This document shows, piece by piece, positions 12,870-25,049 of a stretch of 64,000 nt of DNA (its first letter is position 1; each line of letters begins with the position of its first letter). The stretch comes from Eonycteris spelaea (lineage: Eukaryota; Chordata; Mammalia; Chiroptera; Pteropodidae): contig PUFA01000092.1 in assembly GCA_003508835.1 (NCBI GenBank), forward strand, positions 2,356,001 through 2,420,000, read 5' to 3'. Under the pieces are notes generated by a model. The model was not told the DNA's origin. It did not search any database and saw only the letters and a program-made list of their open reading frames with translations. The translations under genes and the position numbers were made by a program.

Positions 12870-13580
12870 TCTCATATAGTTCTGTGAGGTACCTGGAATT
12901 TATTTTTATGTCATGATATGAACTAGGGTTCAAATTAATTTTTTTCTGTATGGATGTTCTGGTATTCAAGCATGATATTTTGAAAAGATTGTCCCTGTGT
13001 TTTCTCCATGGCTGTTGGGCAGCCTTTGCTTTAAATCATGAATCCTTATATATATATATGGCTGCTCTTACTGGATTTTTGCTTACTGGATTCTGCTTAT
13101 CCTTAAGTACATAAATATACTTAATTACTACAAGTGTTGGTATATGATAGAGGGAGTATTCTACTTGATGTTCTTAAAGACAGTTTCAATTTCTGAATTA
13201 TTGTATATATTTTCATATAAACTTCAGAATCAATATGCTAAGTTCTAAGGAAAAAGTCAAAGAAAATAAGATGAAAAAAATAAAATTTGTCCAGATTTCA
13301 GATGAGATTACTGTAACATCTTTATAATATTGAGACTTCAAATCTATAAATATGGTATATGTCACCATTTATTTGTGTTCTTTAATTTCAGAAAAGGTTA
13401 ATTTTCTTTTATGTAGAGTTATGCTCAATTTTCTGGCATTTTTAAATACACAATTTGTATGTTATTTTAAAAATATTTTTTAAACTGTTAATTTCTAAAC
13501 CTTTGTTGCTGAAGTGTAGAAAACATTTATGTTTTATTATGACTTTATATCTAGTGTTAATTCTTAAAATTATTCTGTTG
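12870..13580 (-). mobile_element. LINE-1 ORF2 region, antisense, right-hand piece missing
   Basis: The plus strand tracks the antisense of LINE-1 ORF2: 'tttttctgtatggatgttct' at 12940-12959, then later blocks around 13330-13580 in the expected order. The segment 14230-15080 continues the same order, so both probably derive from one insertion separated by about 650 bp of unassigned sequence. Multiple stops in all minus frames show it is dead. Confidence 0.65.
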
Positions 13581-13589
13581 AAGTAGTTG

Positions 13590-14229
13590 ACAAGGAAGCC
13601 ATTGGACTGGGATGGGTCTAATGCCTTGGTAGTCTCAGTAAACAAAGTAAAACCTAAGCTTGAGTCAAATGAACTTAAGAACAATCAATCACAAATGGTT
13701 AATTAGGCTTTCCCAAATAAGGCAACTGCTTAAGTTATAACCAATCAAATAATTTCTACGCTTTCCTTCAATGTCTTCCCTAAAAACATCTTAGTTTCTA
13801 TTGGTGGAGTACTTCTACCACTTTTTGGTGCTGTAATATTCAAATCTTGTTTGCTCAAAAAAAAAAAAATCAAAATTTTAATATGCTTCTGTTGATCTTT
13901 TAATAGTTCAAATTATTAGTATTAGTATTATTTTAATAGTATTATTAGTATTATTTTAATAATTGGTATTATTTTAATTTAGATTTCCTTGGACTATCTA
14001 ATATAGAAAGATGTGATATTATATTTCTTCAAACTTTACATTTTTTTCTTGCATCATGCAACAACTAGAAAAAATAATGAAACATTAAATAGGAAATGGT
14101 GATTCATTCCTTGTTCCCAATGTTCAAAGAAAATTTTCAAAATGTCAGATTTGTGTAGAAATTTTTGTATTAGAATAAAATGTCCCATGTATTACTAATC
14201 TGTAAGTTTTAAAATAGTTACAACTGTTA
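13590..14229. other. Unassigned segment between two LINE-1 pieces
   Basis: It contains an A tract (13857-13869) and a low-complexity ATT/AGT-rich run (about 13910-13980). It may be diverged LINE-1 or an insertion. Nothing is diagnostic. Confidence 0.45.
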
Positions 14230-15080
14230 CATTTTAGAAAATTCCTTTTATACGTGTATTCAAGGATTATATTTTTTCTCCTATATCAATGAATACATTC
14301 ATTGATATTTTTTAATGTTAAACCAACACTGCATTTTGGGAGGAAGAGTTTTCAACTTTCTCATATAATTGTCTTACTTATATAGTGTTGCATTTGCAAA
14401 TATTTTGTTTAGGATATTTCATCTATGATCATGAATGAGATTGATTCAGTTTTTATTTCTTATATGTCTTTTCATGTATTGAATCCAGATTATCTTGTCC
14501 TCATAAAAAATTGATAATGTTCTCATTTTTTCTATATTTGGAATAATTTTTCCAATACCGGGTTATTTTTTTCCTAAATAATTTACTAGTAGTAAATGGT
14601 GGTATTTTCTATAATGGTAGTATTATTACTGAAGCCACTTGGACCTGGAGTTTCCATGGTAGAAAGAAATTGAAGATTTCTTCAAATTTTTAAATTACTA
14701 AGAAAATTAAAGGACAAGTTAGATTTTTCTAGCTTCATATATCAGTTCTAGTGTGTTTTCCTAATAAGTATACATATATTTAATTTTGTTCAAATTTATT
14801 AGGGTACAGTTGTTTATAATATAATCTTGTGATCATTTTAACATCTGCAGGTACTTAGTGATATTTTTTTTTAATTTCTAACATTGATATTGTATGTACA
14901 TATTCTTTTCTTGGAAAAAACAATAATTTTACCATTTATTTTACCTTTCAAAGAAGTATCCTTTGCTATATTGATTCTCTTCTGTATATTTGTTTTGTTT
15001 TCTATTCTTTATCTTTTGTACTTTATTATTTTCTTCTCTTTTATACTTAGTTTGTCTTTTTATTAAACTTCTTGAGATAA
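14230..15080 (-). mobile_element. LINE-1 ORF2 region, antisense
   Basis: 'gaagccacttggacctggag' at 14632-14651 matches the antisense ORF2 phrase normally reading 'gaagccatctggtcctgg'. Flanking blocks (14410-14480, 14790-14880) follow the same element order. It is likely the continuation of 12870-13580. Confidence 0.65.
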
Positions 15081-15105
15081 ATAATAAGGCAATTAATTTG
15101 CAAAC

Positions 15106-15179
15106 TTCTCTATCTCTTCCTTTCTTCTACCCTCCCTCTCTTCCTTCTTTTCTTCTTTTCTTCCTTCTTTTCTTTTTTC
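15106..15179. repeat. Pyrimidine-rich CTTT/CCTT tract
   Basis: About 74 bases are almost entirely C and T, with irregular 'cttcttttcttc' units. It lies between two LINE-1 fragments. Confidence 0.85.
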
Positions 15180-15229
15180 ATGGTAAAAGAAACACATAAA
15201 ATAAAATCTATCCTGTTAAAAAAATTGTA

Positions 15230-16235
15230 AGTGTACAGCAATGTTAACTACATTCAAACTGTTGTTTTTACTGAGATATAAATAACTGACGTATAACATA
15301 GTTTCAGTTGAACATGATTTGAAATTTGCATATTTTGCAAAATGATCACAGTAAATCTAGCTAACATCCACCACCATAGTTACATTTATTTTTCTTGTGA
15401 TGAGGCTTTAAAGATTTACTCTTAGCAATTTTCAAATATGCGATACAGTATTAACTAATACTGTAATCCCTCTGCTGTACATTACATCCCCATGATTTAT
15501 TTAATTTTCTATCAGAAATTTTGTACCTTTTGACCCCCTTTATTCATTTCATTCCTTCTCTCCAGACACCCCTGTCCACCTTCCACTTCTGGAAACCACC
15601 AATCTGTTCTTTGTATCTATAAACTTGTTTTTTTCATTTTTTGTTTTTGTTTTTGTTTTTTACACATGTAAGTGAAATCATGCGGTATTTATCTTTCTCT
15701 GACTTATTTCACCTAGGGTCCATTCATGTTGTCACAAATAGCAAGATTTTTTTCTTTTCATGGCTGAATGCATAAAAAAATGTGATATATATATAAACAC
15801 AATGTCCTTTTTTTTTTTTTAATCCATTCATCCACTGATGGACAATAGGTTGTTTCTGTGTCTTGGCTGTTATAAATAATGCTGCAATGAATGCAAGGTG
15901 CATATATCATTTTAAGTTAGTGTTTTTTGTTTTCTTCAAATAAATACCCAGAAGTATAAATACTGGATCATACAGTTATTCTATTTTTAAGTTTTTTAGG
16001 AAACTTCATACTGTTTCCTATAATGGCTGCACCAATTTACATTTCCAGCAACAGTGCACAAGAGTCCTTTTTCTCCACATATTCACCATATTCACTTGTA
16101 ATTTTTTCTCTTCGATAATAATCATTCTAACAGGTGTGAAGTGATATCTTACTGTAATTTTGATTTGTGTTTCCTTGATGATTAGTGATGTTAAGCATCT
16201 TTTAATGTACCTTTTCGCCATCTGTATATCTTCTT
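15230..16235 (-). mobile_element. LINE-1 3' region, antisense (L1MA/L1MB-like)
   Basis: This is a long colinear match to the antisense of an L1M-type 3' UTR and the end of ORF2: 'tgctgtacattacatcccc' (15473-15491), 'catccactgatggacaata' (15828-15846), 'gctgcaatgaatgcaaggtg', 'ctggatcatacagtt' and 'gatgattagtgatgttaagc'. The 3' end lies to the left. It is 5'-truncated at about 16235, where a second LINE-1 3' end begins. Confidence 0.9.
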
Positions 16236-16249
16236 TACTTGCATATTTA

Positions 16250-18690
16250 TGTAATGTAGCTCTCTAAAACTTTTTTATTTTGAATGACTGAAACTGTGTT
16301 CCCATAGCATAGCAACTCTTCATTCTCCCACCACCAGCCCCTGGCAAACAGTCCATTTTTGTCTTCCGTGAATTTAATTACTTTCAACGCCTCAAATAAT
16401 GGAATTACACAGTCTTTGGCTTATTTTCGATTGGCTTATTTCACTTACCATCCTTAAATTTCATCCATGTTTCAGTATATGACAAGATGAGGTTTTTTTA
16501 TGTGACTTAAAAATATTTCATTGTGTGTATATGTCATATTTTCTTTATCTATCTGCTCATGGACATTTAGATTGTTTCTATAACTTGTCTGTTATGAATA
16601 GTGCTATAATGACATGGGAGAACAAATATCTCTTTGAGATCCTTATTTTAATTCTTTTGATACAATACCCAGAAGTGAGATTGTTGGATCTTATGGCAGT
16701 TCTATTTTTAATTTTTTGAGGAGCCTCCCAACTGTTTTCCATAGAATCTGCACCATTTTATTTTCTCTCCAACAGTGCAAAAGGATTCCAATTTCTCCAC
16801 ATTCTCTTCAACATTTGCTATTTTTTTAAATGTATCCATCCCAACTGATTTGAAGTGATATCTCATTATGGTTTTGATTTTTCATTTTCCTCATTATTAG
16901 TGATTTCAAGCATCTTTTCTTATACCTGTTGCCTATTTGTATGTCTTCTTCAGAGAAATGTCTATTCAAATCTTCTGCCCATTTTTTAATCAGGCTATTT
17001 GTTTATATTTTGTTGAGTTGCAAATATTTTCTACCATTCTGAAGGGCTGCCTTTCATTTTGTTGATTTTGTCCATAATAAAATAGTAAAATAGTAATATA
17101 CAGAAGTTTTTATTTGTCTATGTTTGCTTTTATTGCCTGTGCCTTTAGTGTCATATCTAGAAAATCATTCCTAAGACCAATGATATATTGCTTTCCTCCA
17201 ATGTTTTCTTCTAGAAGTGTAATAGTTTCAGGTATTACATTTAATTCTTAGTCCATACTGAGTTTATTTTTGTGTATGATGTAAAATAAGCATCTAATTT
17301 CCTTCTTTTGCATGTGATTATCCACTTTTCCTAACACCATTTGTAGAGGAAACTATCATTTCCTCATTGTATAGACTTGGTACTCTTGTTAAAAATAATT
17401 TGACCATAGATGCATGGGTTTATTTCCAGGCTCTCTATTTTAGTCTATTAATTTTCTGTCTGTCTTTCTGCTAGTATCATACATTTTTGATTACTGTAGC
17501 TTTGTAATATGTTTTGAATCCAGGAAATGTAAAGTTTTTTTGTTCATCTTTCTCAAGATTGTTTTTGGCTATCTTGTGGTTCCATATTAATTTTAGAATT
17601 GTTTTTGTATTTCTACAACAAATTCCATTGGGATTTTGATAAAGATTGCATTTTGTCTGTAGATCACTTTGGGTCATATGGACATTTCAACAATATAAAG
17701 TCTTCCAATTTATGAACACTAGATGCCTTACCATTTATTTGTGTCTCCTTTAATTTCTTTCAACAATGTTTTTTTAGTTTTCAGTTTACAGCTCTTTCAC
17801 TACTATTGTTCAGTTTATTCCTGTTTTATTCTTTTTGATTCTATTGCAGATTTTCTATTTTTCTTTCAAACTTTTTATTATTAGTGTATAGAAACAGAAC
17901 TACTTTTTGTGCATTAACTTTCTATCCTATTTGGAAGAATTCACTTATTAGATCTTACAATTTTCTTAAATGTGTGTGTGGAATCTTTAGGGTTTTCTAC
18001 ATTTAAGATTATATCACCTGTGAACAGAGATAATTTTTTTTCTTCCTTTTACATTTGTATATCTTTTATTCTTTTTTCTTGTCTTATTTCTCTGGCTAAA
18101 ACTTCAGTACCATGTTGAATAGAAATAATGAGGGTGGGCATGCCTGATGTTAGCAGAAAAGCTTTCAGTATTTTACTATTGAGTATGATGTTAGCTGTGG
18201 ACATTTCATATATGTCCTTTTATTATGTTTAGGTAGTTTACTTCTAAACCTAGTTTTGTTCACAGTTTTTTCATGAAAGTTTGTTCAATTTACGAAATGT
18301 TTTTTCTGTATCTATTGAGATGATTATATGATTTAAATCCTTAATTCTGTTAATGTGGTTTATCACATGTATTGATTTGTGTATGAACCATTCTATTCCT
18401 GAAATACATTCCACTTTACCATGGTGCATGACCCTTTTAATTTGCTATTAAATTTGTTTTGTTAGAATTTTGTTGGCATTTTTACATCTATATTCATCAA
18501 GAATATCTGCCTGGAGTTGTCTTTTCTTATAATGTTCTTCTTTGGCCTTGTAAAATGAATATGGGAGTGTTCCCTACTCTTAAACTTTGGGTAGTGTTTG
18601 AGAAGGATTGGCACTAATTCGTTTTTAAATGTTTGGTAGAATACAGCAGTGAAGCCATCTTCTTCTGGGCTTTTCTGTGTTGCATGTCCT
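16250..18690 (-). mobile_element. LINE-1, long 3' portion including much of ORF2, antisense
   Basis: From left to right this runs through the 3' UTR ('caacagtgcaaaaggattcc' near 16772) and then deep into antisense ORF2: 'ctaacaccatttgtagagga' (17331-17350), 'tcattgtatagacttggtac' and 'tgatgttagctgtggacat', ending near 'gtgaagccatcttcttctgg'. About 2.4 kb of one element is preserved in order, but no minus frame stays open. It is older than, or split from, its left neighbour in the same orientation. Confidence 0.9.
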
Positions 18691-18959
18691 CAGTAAATTA
18701 AAATCTAATGTTAATTGTCAATCTTCCTTTCTAGCCAACACTAAAATCTTAAAATGTTTTACTCATATTTACTACTTTTATGATTTCTTATTATTTTCAA
18801 TATTATTTACGAATATACTATTTATGATTAATGTGCTATTATACATTATTATTAATATTTTATCTGATCGATATTTATTTTATGTCATCACAGATTCACT
18901 GGTTTTATTTCTGTTCATTCTCTCCTGCATCTTAAACCTACCATGACCTTTATGTTTTC

Positions 18960-19470
18960 TTCTAGATGAAAAAATATCCTTTTTTTATAATATTTTTCTT
19001 CGTGCAGTGTCTTCTAGGTATATTTTTTTCTGGGTTTTTGGGCAGAAAATATCTATATTTCCCTTTATTTATTGAAATGTATTTTCACTAGTATGATATC
19101 TTATTTTGGTAGTCATTTTCTTTCAGCATTAGGATATGTCATTCTACTGTCTTTGGTTTCCATTGTTTACGTAGAAGTTACTTTTCATAATTTACTTCTT
19201 ATAAGTTACTTCTCATAGTCTGTAATATTTTTTTTCTGGTGACTTTTATTATTTTGTCTTTGTCTTTAACTTTCTGAACTTTTATTATGATATGCGCAGA
19301 ATAGGTGTGTCAAATCTGTAGGTTAATGTCTTTGATTAGTTTTGGAAAATTCTTTGCCACATCTCTTTAATTATGCCCTATTTATTTTCTCCCCTCTTTC
19401 TGGGATGTCAATCATACATGTTACATCTTTTTATCATGTGCCTCTTTTCTTTTGTTTCATCTTTTTACTT
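18960..19470 (-). mobile_element. Possible LINE-1-related 5' segment, antisense
   Basis: Phrases such as 'tactgtctttggtttccatt' and 'gggatgtcaatcatacatgt' resemble an antisense L1M/HAL1-type internal segment. It could belong to the neighbouring L1 or to a separate insertion. Moderate to weak assignment. Confidence 0.42.
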
Positions 19471-19479
19471 CATGGCTAA

Positions 19480-20025
19480 AAAAGCATACCACAGCATGCT
19501 TTGAGTAAACAAATCAATTAAACACATTGGTAAATAAGCAATTCAGTAACATTTATATGCATTGTAACTAACCTAAACTTGTTCTCTATGCTGATTACCT
19601 CACTTGTGACTTATGAAATAAAAGATAAGAATTATGAAACATAATTAACAAATAACGTTGAACATTTAAATTTTTCACTATAACAGAATTTTTCTATGAA
19701 GAAAGGGTAATAATGTTGCTCAGAGTGGTTAAACTTTAAACTTTAAGTATTTTTCATTACATTTTGAGGTTACTGAATATAGGCACATTTCTTTAATTAT
19801 ATTCACATCTGCAACAACCAATACAGTTCAGAGAATATATACACATATATATGGAGAATACATATCTATACATACACATTTATTTACACAGAGAACATAC
19901 ACATTAAATATGTATATGAAAAAGTAGAAACCATCAATTCACTAAACTCAGTCATGTGGTGACAAAGTAGGTGACAATTCCAAAATTCTATCATTAAAGA
20001 CCTAACCATACTTCTTGCTGAAATA
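19480..20025. other. Anonymous AT-rich stretch
   Basis: There is no gene or clear repeat. A short 'tatatacacatatatatgg' type AT run lies around 19836-19870. Confidence 0.5.
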
Positions 20026-20029
20026 CTAC

Positions 20030-20180
20030 CCTTAGTGCCCACATTGTTCAGAAACATGCTTTACATGTTTTATATTTGTTAATTCATTCATTTCCCCAGC
20101 ACTCCTGTAAGTTAGGTGTTATCATTGTCCCTACAGATAAATGAAGGCCTTTATTTTCAAATTCCCAGGCTCATTCTCTG
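20030..20180 (-). mobile_element. MIR SINE fragment, antisense
   Basis: 'gctttacatgttttatattt' then 'cactcctgtaagttaggtgt' and 'ccctacagataaatgaagg' follow the antisense MIR core order (threshold, tabulated average bases, 'cccattttacagatgagga'). Diverged, with no coding content. Confidence 0.62.
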
Positions 20181-20216
20181 ACTTTCTTCCCTAGGGGAGA
20201 AAAAAAATTAAAAATT

Positions 20217-20218
<2 letters not shown>

Positions 20219-20258
<40 letters not shown>

Positions 20259-20306
20259 TATTTATTTATTTATTTACTTATTTACTTATTTATTTATTTA
20301 TTTATA
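20219..20306. repeat. Compound microsatellite (AC)19 then (TTTA)n
   Basis: Nineteen uninterrupted AC units occupy 20219-20256. TTTA units with a few 'ttac' variants follow at once to 20306. The long pure AC part is likely polymorphic. Confidence 0.98.
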
Positions 20307-20385
20307 GTTTTCCACTACTGGTGAGTATGTGTATTGTCATAACCACTTCAAAAACCAATGAAGCCAATATAATTTACTAAATCGA
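20306..20385 (-). repeat. Short LINE-1-like segment duplicated at 21008-21088
   Basis: The 80 bases here, containing 'cataaccacttcaaaaacca', resemble 21008-21088, which contains 'cataaccactttgaaaacct'. The latter lies in antisense LINE-1 sequence. Either two related LINE-1 copies or a partial local duplication could explain it. Confidence 0.65.
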
Positions 20386-20432
20386 AATATACATACATAT
20401 ATATATAATATTCTCTCTCTACATATATATAT

Positions 20433-20526
20433 ATTTCAAAAGTTAACAAAGCAGAACTGCATTTTATGGCTCTCTCTCTCTCTAGAGAGCCATAAAACGT
20501 AGATCTGCTTTGTTAACTTTTGAAAT
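20433..20526. repeat. 43-bp near-perfect inverted repeat with 8-nt loop
   Basis: The left arm 20433-20475 starts 'atttcaaaagttaacaaagc' and ends 'ttttatggctctct'. The right arm 20484-20526 is its reverse complement apart from about three or four mismatches in one small internal loop. The loop is 'ctctctct'. The RNA would fold into a stem of about 40 pairs, similar in size to a microRNA precursor, and the DNA could extrude as a cruciform. No transposase, flanking target duplication or promoter is visible. Confidence 0.92.
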
Positions 20527-20579
20527 TTTACATATTTGTTGTTTTAGTCTATCAATCATGTATTATGTACTTTACTTTT

Positions 20580-22200
20580 TAAAAATAACATTATAATTTT
20601 AAAATGTTTATTAAATTAGCATGTATATAAAGTCACAGATATTAAGTGTGAACTTGGTCGAATTTGGCTGCAACCGAGTAAACCCTTGGAACCCTTGGGC
20701 AGATCATGTATGGTAGGGGACATTATGGGTACAGGAAAGCTGTATCAGAGTCCACATCCAGTCATAACTCCTCTAAATAATCACTATTCTGACTTCTATT
20801 GCTGTGTATTAGATTTTTTATTGTTTTAGCTCTAAATAAATGGAATCATAAAATCATAAACTCTTACGTTCAGGCTTCTTTCACTCAGCATTATGTGTGT
20901 GAAGCAGTAGTTTTTTCACTTTCATTGCTCAATAGCATTTTATTTTATGAATGTACTACAATTTATTGATACATTTTATCGTTGATGATATTTAGGTTAT
21001 TTCTAGTTCTTCCACTACTTGAGAGTGTGTAAATTGGCATAACCACTTTGAAAACCTTTGAAACCAATATCATCTACTAAATCTGGTAATCTAATCTACT
21101 AAAGCAAAACATATAATACCTTCTATGAGCATCCAACAGAAATGCATATTAATGAACACCCAAAAATGCACAGAATGGTCAATAGAATATTATTTAGAAT
21201 AACCAACATTGTATTTTTTGGTTCTGGTCTGTTCATATGTGGATATAGTTCAGTTATTTTAACTACTATAGACCTTTACTTTGGGCGAATATTAAGATTT
21301 TGTTTTTGTTGTAAATAATATTGCAATGTCTCATGATAACTTTTCCCAGAATTTCTCTAAGGTACACATATACTGAAAAACCAAATTGCTTGATGTTTTT
21401 AGAATCAACATATTTTAACTGTTACCAGATATTTATAAATCTCTGCAAATTAGTTATTCTAATTTGTTCTCACTAGAAATTGTAAGAATTCTTGATTCTC
21501 GTATGCTTAACAAAATTGGGAATTGTCAGGATTACTTTTGTGAGTATAATATAATTTCCAAATATGTTTTTTGAATAAAGTTGACGTTGACTGTTTTCGC
21601 TTTGACTTGTGTTTCCCTTAATTGATAGTGAAGTTGGAGAGCTGCTCACATTTGCGGGGGCGGGGGCGGGGAGAGGAAGTGGATTAGAGGTAGCTCTATT
21701 TGGAATTATTTAACATGTATCTCAATTGCCCTGCCTTTGTCTTTTGAATCTGAAGAGATTATATGTAAATCCTGTGTCCGTTAGTGTATTATAAAAATAT
21801 TTTTTAAGACTGCATCTTTATACTTGATTTATGGAATCTTGCATGAGATAGCAAAATTCTTGTCTTTTTAATCATATATTTCAATTATTTTTTTATGAGA
21901 TTTCCTTTTATATGATCTCTTAATATCTCTTTCTATCCCAATATTATAGAAGAGTTCTTCTAAACTATTTTTCATAGTTTTAAAAGTCTTGCTTTTCAAA
22001 TTAATATCTTTTATTAATCTAAATTTTCTTTCTTAAGGTGTGGCATAGGAAATCTATTTTTAAAAAATTATTCGGAATGCCATCTGTACAGCATTTATTG
22101 AACAGTCCATTTTGTGCCACCTGATTTATACAATAACCTTGGTAACATACCAATATAATGCACAACCTCTGTATAGTTTTTCTTTATATGGAAAATAGAC
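20580..22200 (-). mobile_element. LINE-1 3' region, antisense (older L1M type)
   Basis: Antisense L1M text appears in order: 'taaatggaatcataaaatca', 'cactcagcattatgtgtgtg' and 'tttgggcgaatattaagatt', then ORF2-like blocks to 'gaacagtccattttgtgcc' (22099-22117). A G-rich block (21656-21671) and an anonymous segment (21100-21200) interrupt it. Inactive. Confidence 0.72.
21656..21671 (+). repeat. G-rich tract
   Basis: Three G runs (5, 5 and 4) are separated by single C bases, followed by 'agagg'. It stands out in an AT-rich setting. There are only three long G runs, so a stable quadruplex is uncertain. Confidence 0.85.
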
Positions 22201-22439
22201 AGCTTTTGTGAGAAGTTTTGCTGGGAAATGGAGCAGAGGAATGGGATGCTAGCTGGACTGAGATATAAATTCAAGTTATGTCTGTTCTGGCTTCAAAAAG
22301 AATCTTGACCATTACAACTTCTCCATGGTCACAACTGCAAGACATTTCTTCATAGTCCAGATACTACTCTCTCTACGAAGAGCACTAGCTACTTCCACAC
22401 AGGAACTCACTGGTCTTTGACTTGCTTTCTCATGTGCCA

Positions 22440-22620
22440 GATTCAGGTCAGTTGGTTCAGCAGCTCATCGATGCATCTTACAGCTTTAAAATCCACTGAC
22501 TAGTGTCATTTTAAGGCTGATTTCCCTCATGGTAACAAGATGGCTGTCTTTTATGATCAGGAGATATGCACCCACAAGAGAAAGAATGAATCTCTTTCAC
22601 CTAGTAGCTAGAATAATTTT
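22440..22620. repeat. Possible unassigned mammalian interspersed repeat
   Basis: The stretch ending in 'tcatggtaacaagatggctg' recalls a dispersed repeat that typically reads 'tggtcacaagatggctgc'. A segment near 51900 shares this phrase type ('tcatggtcacaaatgac'). I cannot name the family. Confidence 0.4.
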
Positions 22621-22679
22621 TTATCATTTAAACTAATTGTTTTTAAGCAGAACTGTTTTGATGTTAACTCACAGGGATG

Positions 22680-22860
22680 TTTGACAATATCTAGGGACAT
22701 TTTCGGTTGTCATATGTGAGGTCGGAGGGGGACGTTACTGGCATCTGTTGGATAGAGGTCAGAGGTGCTACTAACCTCCTACAACACAAAGGACAGCCTT
22801 TTAAAACAAAGACTCATCCGAGACAATTTGTTGATAGTGCTGAGGTTGAATAACCCAGAT
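22680..22860 (+). mobile_element. MER20-like hAT-Charlie fossil
   Basis: 'tgacaatatctagggacatt', 'gttactggcatctgttggat', 'cctacaacacaaaggacagc' and 'gtgctgaggttgaataacc' match, in order, the remembered MER20 consensus. It lacks the extreme left terminus. It encodes no transposase. Confidence 0.8.
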
Positions 22861-22929
22861 TTAGCCAAATCACATCAGTCTCTTTTCAGCAAGCTCTCTG
22901 TTTTCTCATTGTTTCTAAAAGTAAATTGA

Positions 22930-23160
22930 TATCCCTACAAGGGATTGCAAGATGCTCTATGGTCTGGTCTCTATCAATCTCTCCATTATTATCTTGTTTC
23001 ATTCTCTACTTTGCCCAGTCTTCTAGACACACTGCTTTTTAAAAATTTCCTCTTCAGACATTCCTCCCCTAACAATTTTATCCCTTGTCACTGTTTTTCT
23101 ATATTTCAATCCTCTGTTTATTTCCTTCCTGGAAAATCACAACTTGCAGTTATACACTCA
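22930..23160 (+). mobile_element. LINE-2 fragment, sense
   Basis: 'gcaagatgctctatggtctg' and 'ctctactttgcccagtcttc' follow the L2 sense stretch downstream of the reverse transcriptase domain ('caaggccctgcatgatctgg' type). It is a degraded pseudogene fragment, and the 90-codon open frame over it has no retained domain. Confidence 0.62.
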
Positions 23161-23164
23161 TATG

Positions 23165-23440
23165 TTTGCAATTTATTTATTTATTTTTGTTATTTTTTAT
23201 TTTTCAATTACAGTTGACATTCAATATTATTTTATATTAGTTTCAGGTTTTAATGGTTAACATGTATATAATTTATGAAGTGATCACCTCAATTAATCTA
23301 GTACTTACCTGGCACTAACTTAATTATTACAGTGTTATTGGCTGTGTTCCCTATGCTGTACTTCTCATCCCTGTGACTATTTCGTAACTACCAATTTGTA
23401 TTTTTTAATCCCTTTACTTTTTTTCACCCAGCCCATCAAT
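23165..23440 (-). mobile_element. LINE-1 3' end, antisense, 5'-truncated
   Basis: The T-rich left edge is the reverse complement of the A-rich tail. It is followed by 'caattacagttgacattcaa' (23207-23226), 'tatgaagtgatcacctcaat', 'ccctatgctgtacttctcat' and 'ttcacccagcccatcaatcc'. It is one of the better-preserved LINE-1 3' ends here and is of a type I associate with bats and related mammals. Confidence 0.85.
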
Positions 23441-23444
23441 CCCT

Positions 23445-24840
23445 TTTTTCCCCGAGACTATGTCTAATTAATTTAGAGGTTCCATATAGTATAGTTGCTC
23501 CCTTTGTAGTATAATATAACCATTTCACTATAACTAAAACACAGGAGGTCCATGATATACAAGCACACACATGCATACTTACAAATACATTATTTACATA
23601 TTCATATATAGGCAAATGATACAATGAATATGTAATGTTTCTGAATAGTGAGATTATTAGCAACTTTTATTTTCTTTTGCTTATTGGTATTTTCTAATTT
23701 TTCTACAACAGACATGTTGTTTTTATAATAAGAAAAATACATGCTGTAAAAAGACAATAAAAGAACAAATTCTCAAAACATGTTGACAGAGAATTTTAAA
23801 GATTATAGTGCATAATGACTTTTTAGATCCATAAAGCTTCAAAATGCCCTCTGATATCTTGTTGGAATTATTCTCATGTGACTATCTCAAGTAGTATATC
23901 ATGGGAACATCTGTGATTGTTCGGTTCTCAATGGGGATAGTTTTTCTTTTGGCAGTGGGAAGCCTGCTGTTTTGTTGGTGATGGTGTTTTCATGAAATTA
24001 TATGCATGTACTGGTCAGGACATATTTCATAAAAGTAACATAATTATTTTCCAAACCACAAAGAGAAAGCAATTTTATTAGTTACATAGTTAATTTTGTC
24101 ATTAAAAATATTTAACACTTCAGTGTTAGTTTAGAACAGATTTTTAAAAATTCCATGTTTACTTTTATTAAGAAAATAGTCAGCAGAAAATATTCATTGG
24201 GGGCAATTTTATGTTTACTGAGGTGTTGCTTAATTTTTCCAGAATACAATTCACAAAGTATAGCAAAGAAAATTGAATGGAGTACAACGTTAAGAACTGC
24301 GGAGGAACACAAAGGAGAAAAGTGCAACTGTTAGGAACAGTAAAAGAAGTTCTGCAGAGCTGTGCACACTGGATCTGGGTCTCACTGAATAAGTAGGACA
24401 AGGGTAGGATGAGAGTAACATAAATACTATGTCAAGGAGGCCACGGTATGTGTAGCAAACATAGTCTTTGGGATGCATGTATTAAAATAATTTTAATCCA
24501 CACCCTAACTGTCTTATACAAAACTCTTGGGTTTCAATGTCTTTCAGAATTCAGATATTTTCAGTTTTGAGAAACACAGTATAGAGTTATAATATACTCT
24601 GTAATATCCAGTGGGGTCTGGCACAGCACCCTGTAGTCAAACTAATTAATTTCTTCAGAAAAAAAAATGTATATTTGTACCAAGTGGAATAAATGGAGAC
24701 TAGATACAGTCTCACATCAATTCAATTTGTGCTTTGCTGTCAAAAAAGTTCAGCTCAGGTCAGGGATTTTTATGAAAGAACTACTTAAGAGTTCAGACTT
24801 GTTTTGGAATTGCAGAAAAGGTGGTGTCAATCTTAGGTAA
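23445..24840. other. Anonymous stretch
   Basis: Unique-looking sequence. Overlapping minus-strand open frames of 62-75 codons (24112-24478) have no recognisable motif. Confidence 0.5.
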
Positions 24841-24844
24841 CAGT

Positions 24845-25045
24845 TATTGATCAATTATTATGTGCTAGGCAAGTGTCTTACATGTAATAATTCAATTAGT
24901 TCTTCTTATCATTCTACCTGTTTTTCAAATGGAGGAATAACAGCAAAGTCAACACAGCTAGAAAGATCACAGGCTGGAAGATGATGGAGCAGGAATTTAA
25001 ATGGAGGTAATTTCTGATGTATTGCCCTCTCATAATGCACTCCAG
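24845..25045 (-). mobile_element. MIR SINE, antisense
   Basis: 'attatgtgctaggcaagtgt', 'cttacatgtaataattcaat', 'gaggaataacagcaaagtca' and 'agctagaaagatcacaggct' follow the antisense MIR order through the conserved core. Diverged and non-coding. Confidence 0.7.
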
Positions 25046-25049
25046 CTGC

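Noticed and set aside
20219..20306. CRISPR-like or regulatory repeat array
   Set aside because: It is a simple AC then TTTA microsatellite in a vertebrate genome, without spacers.
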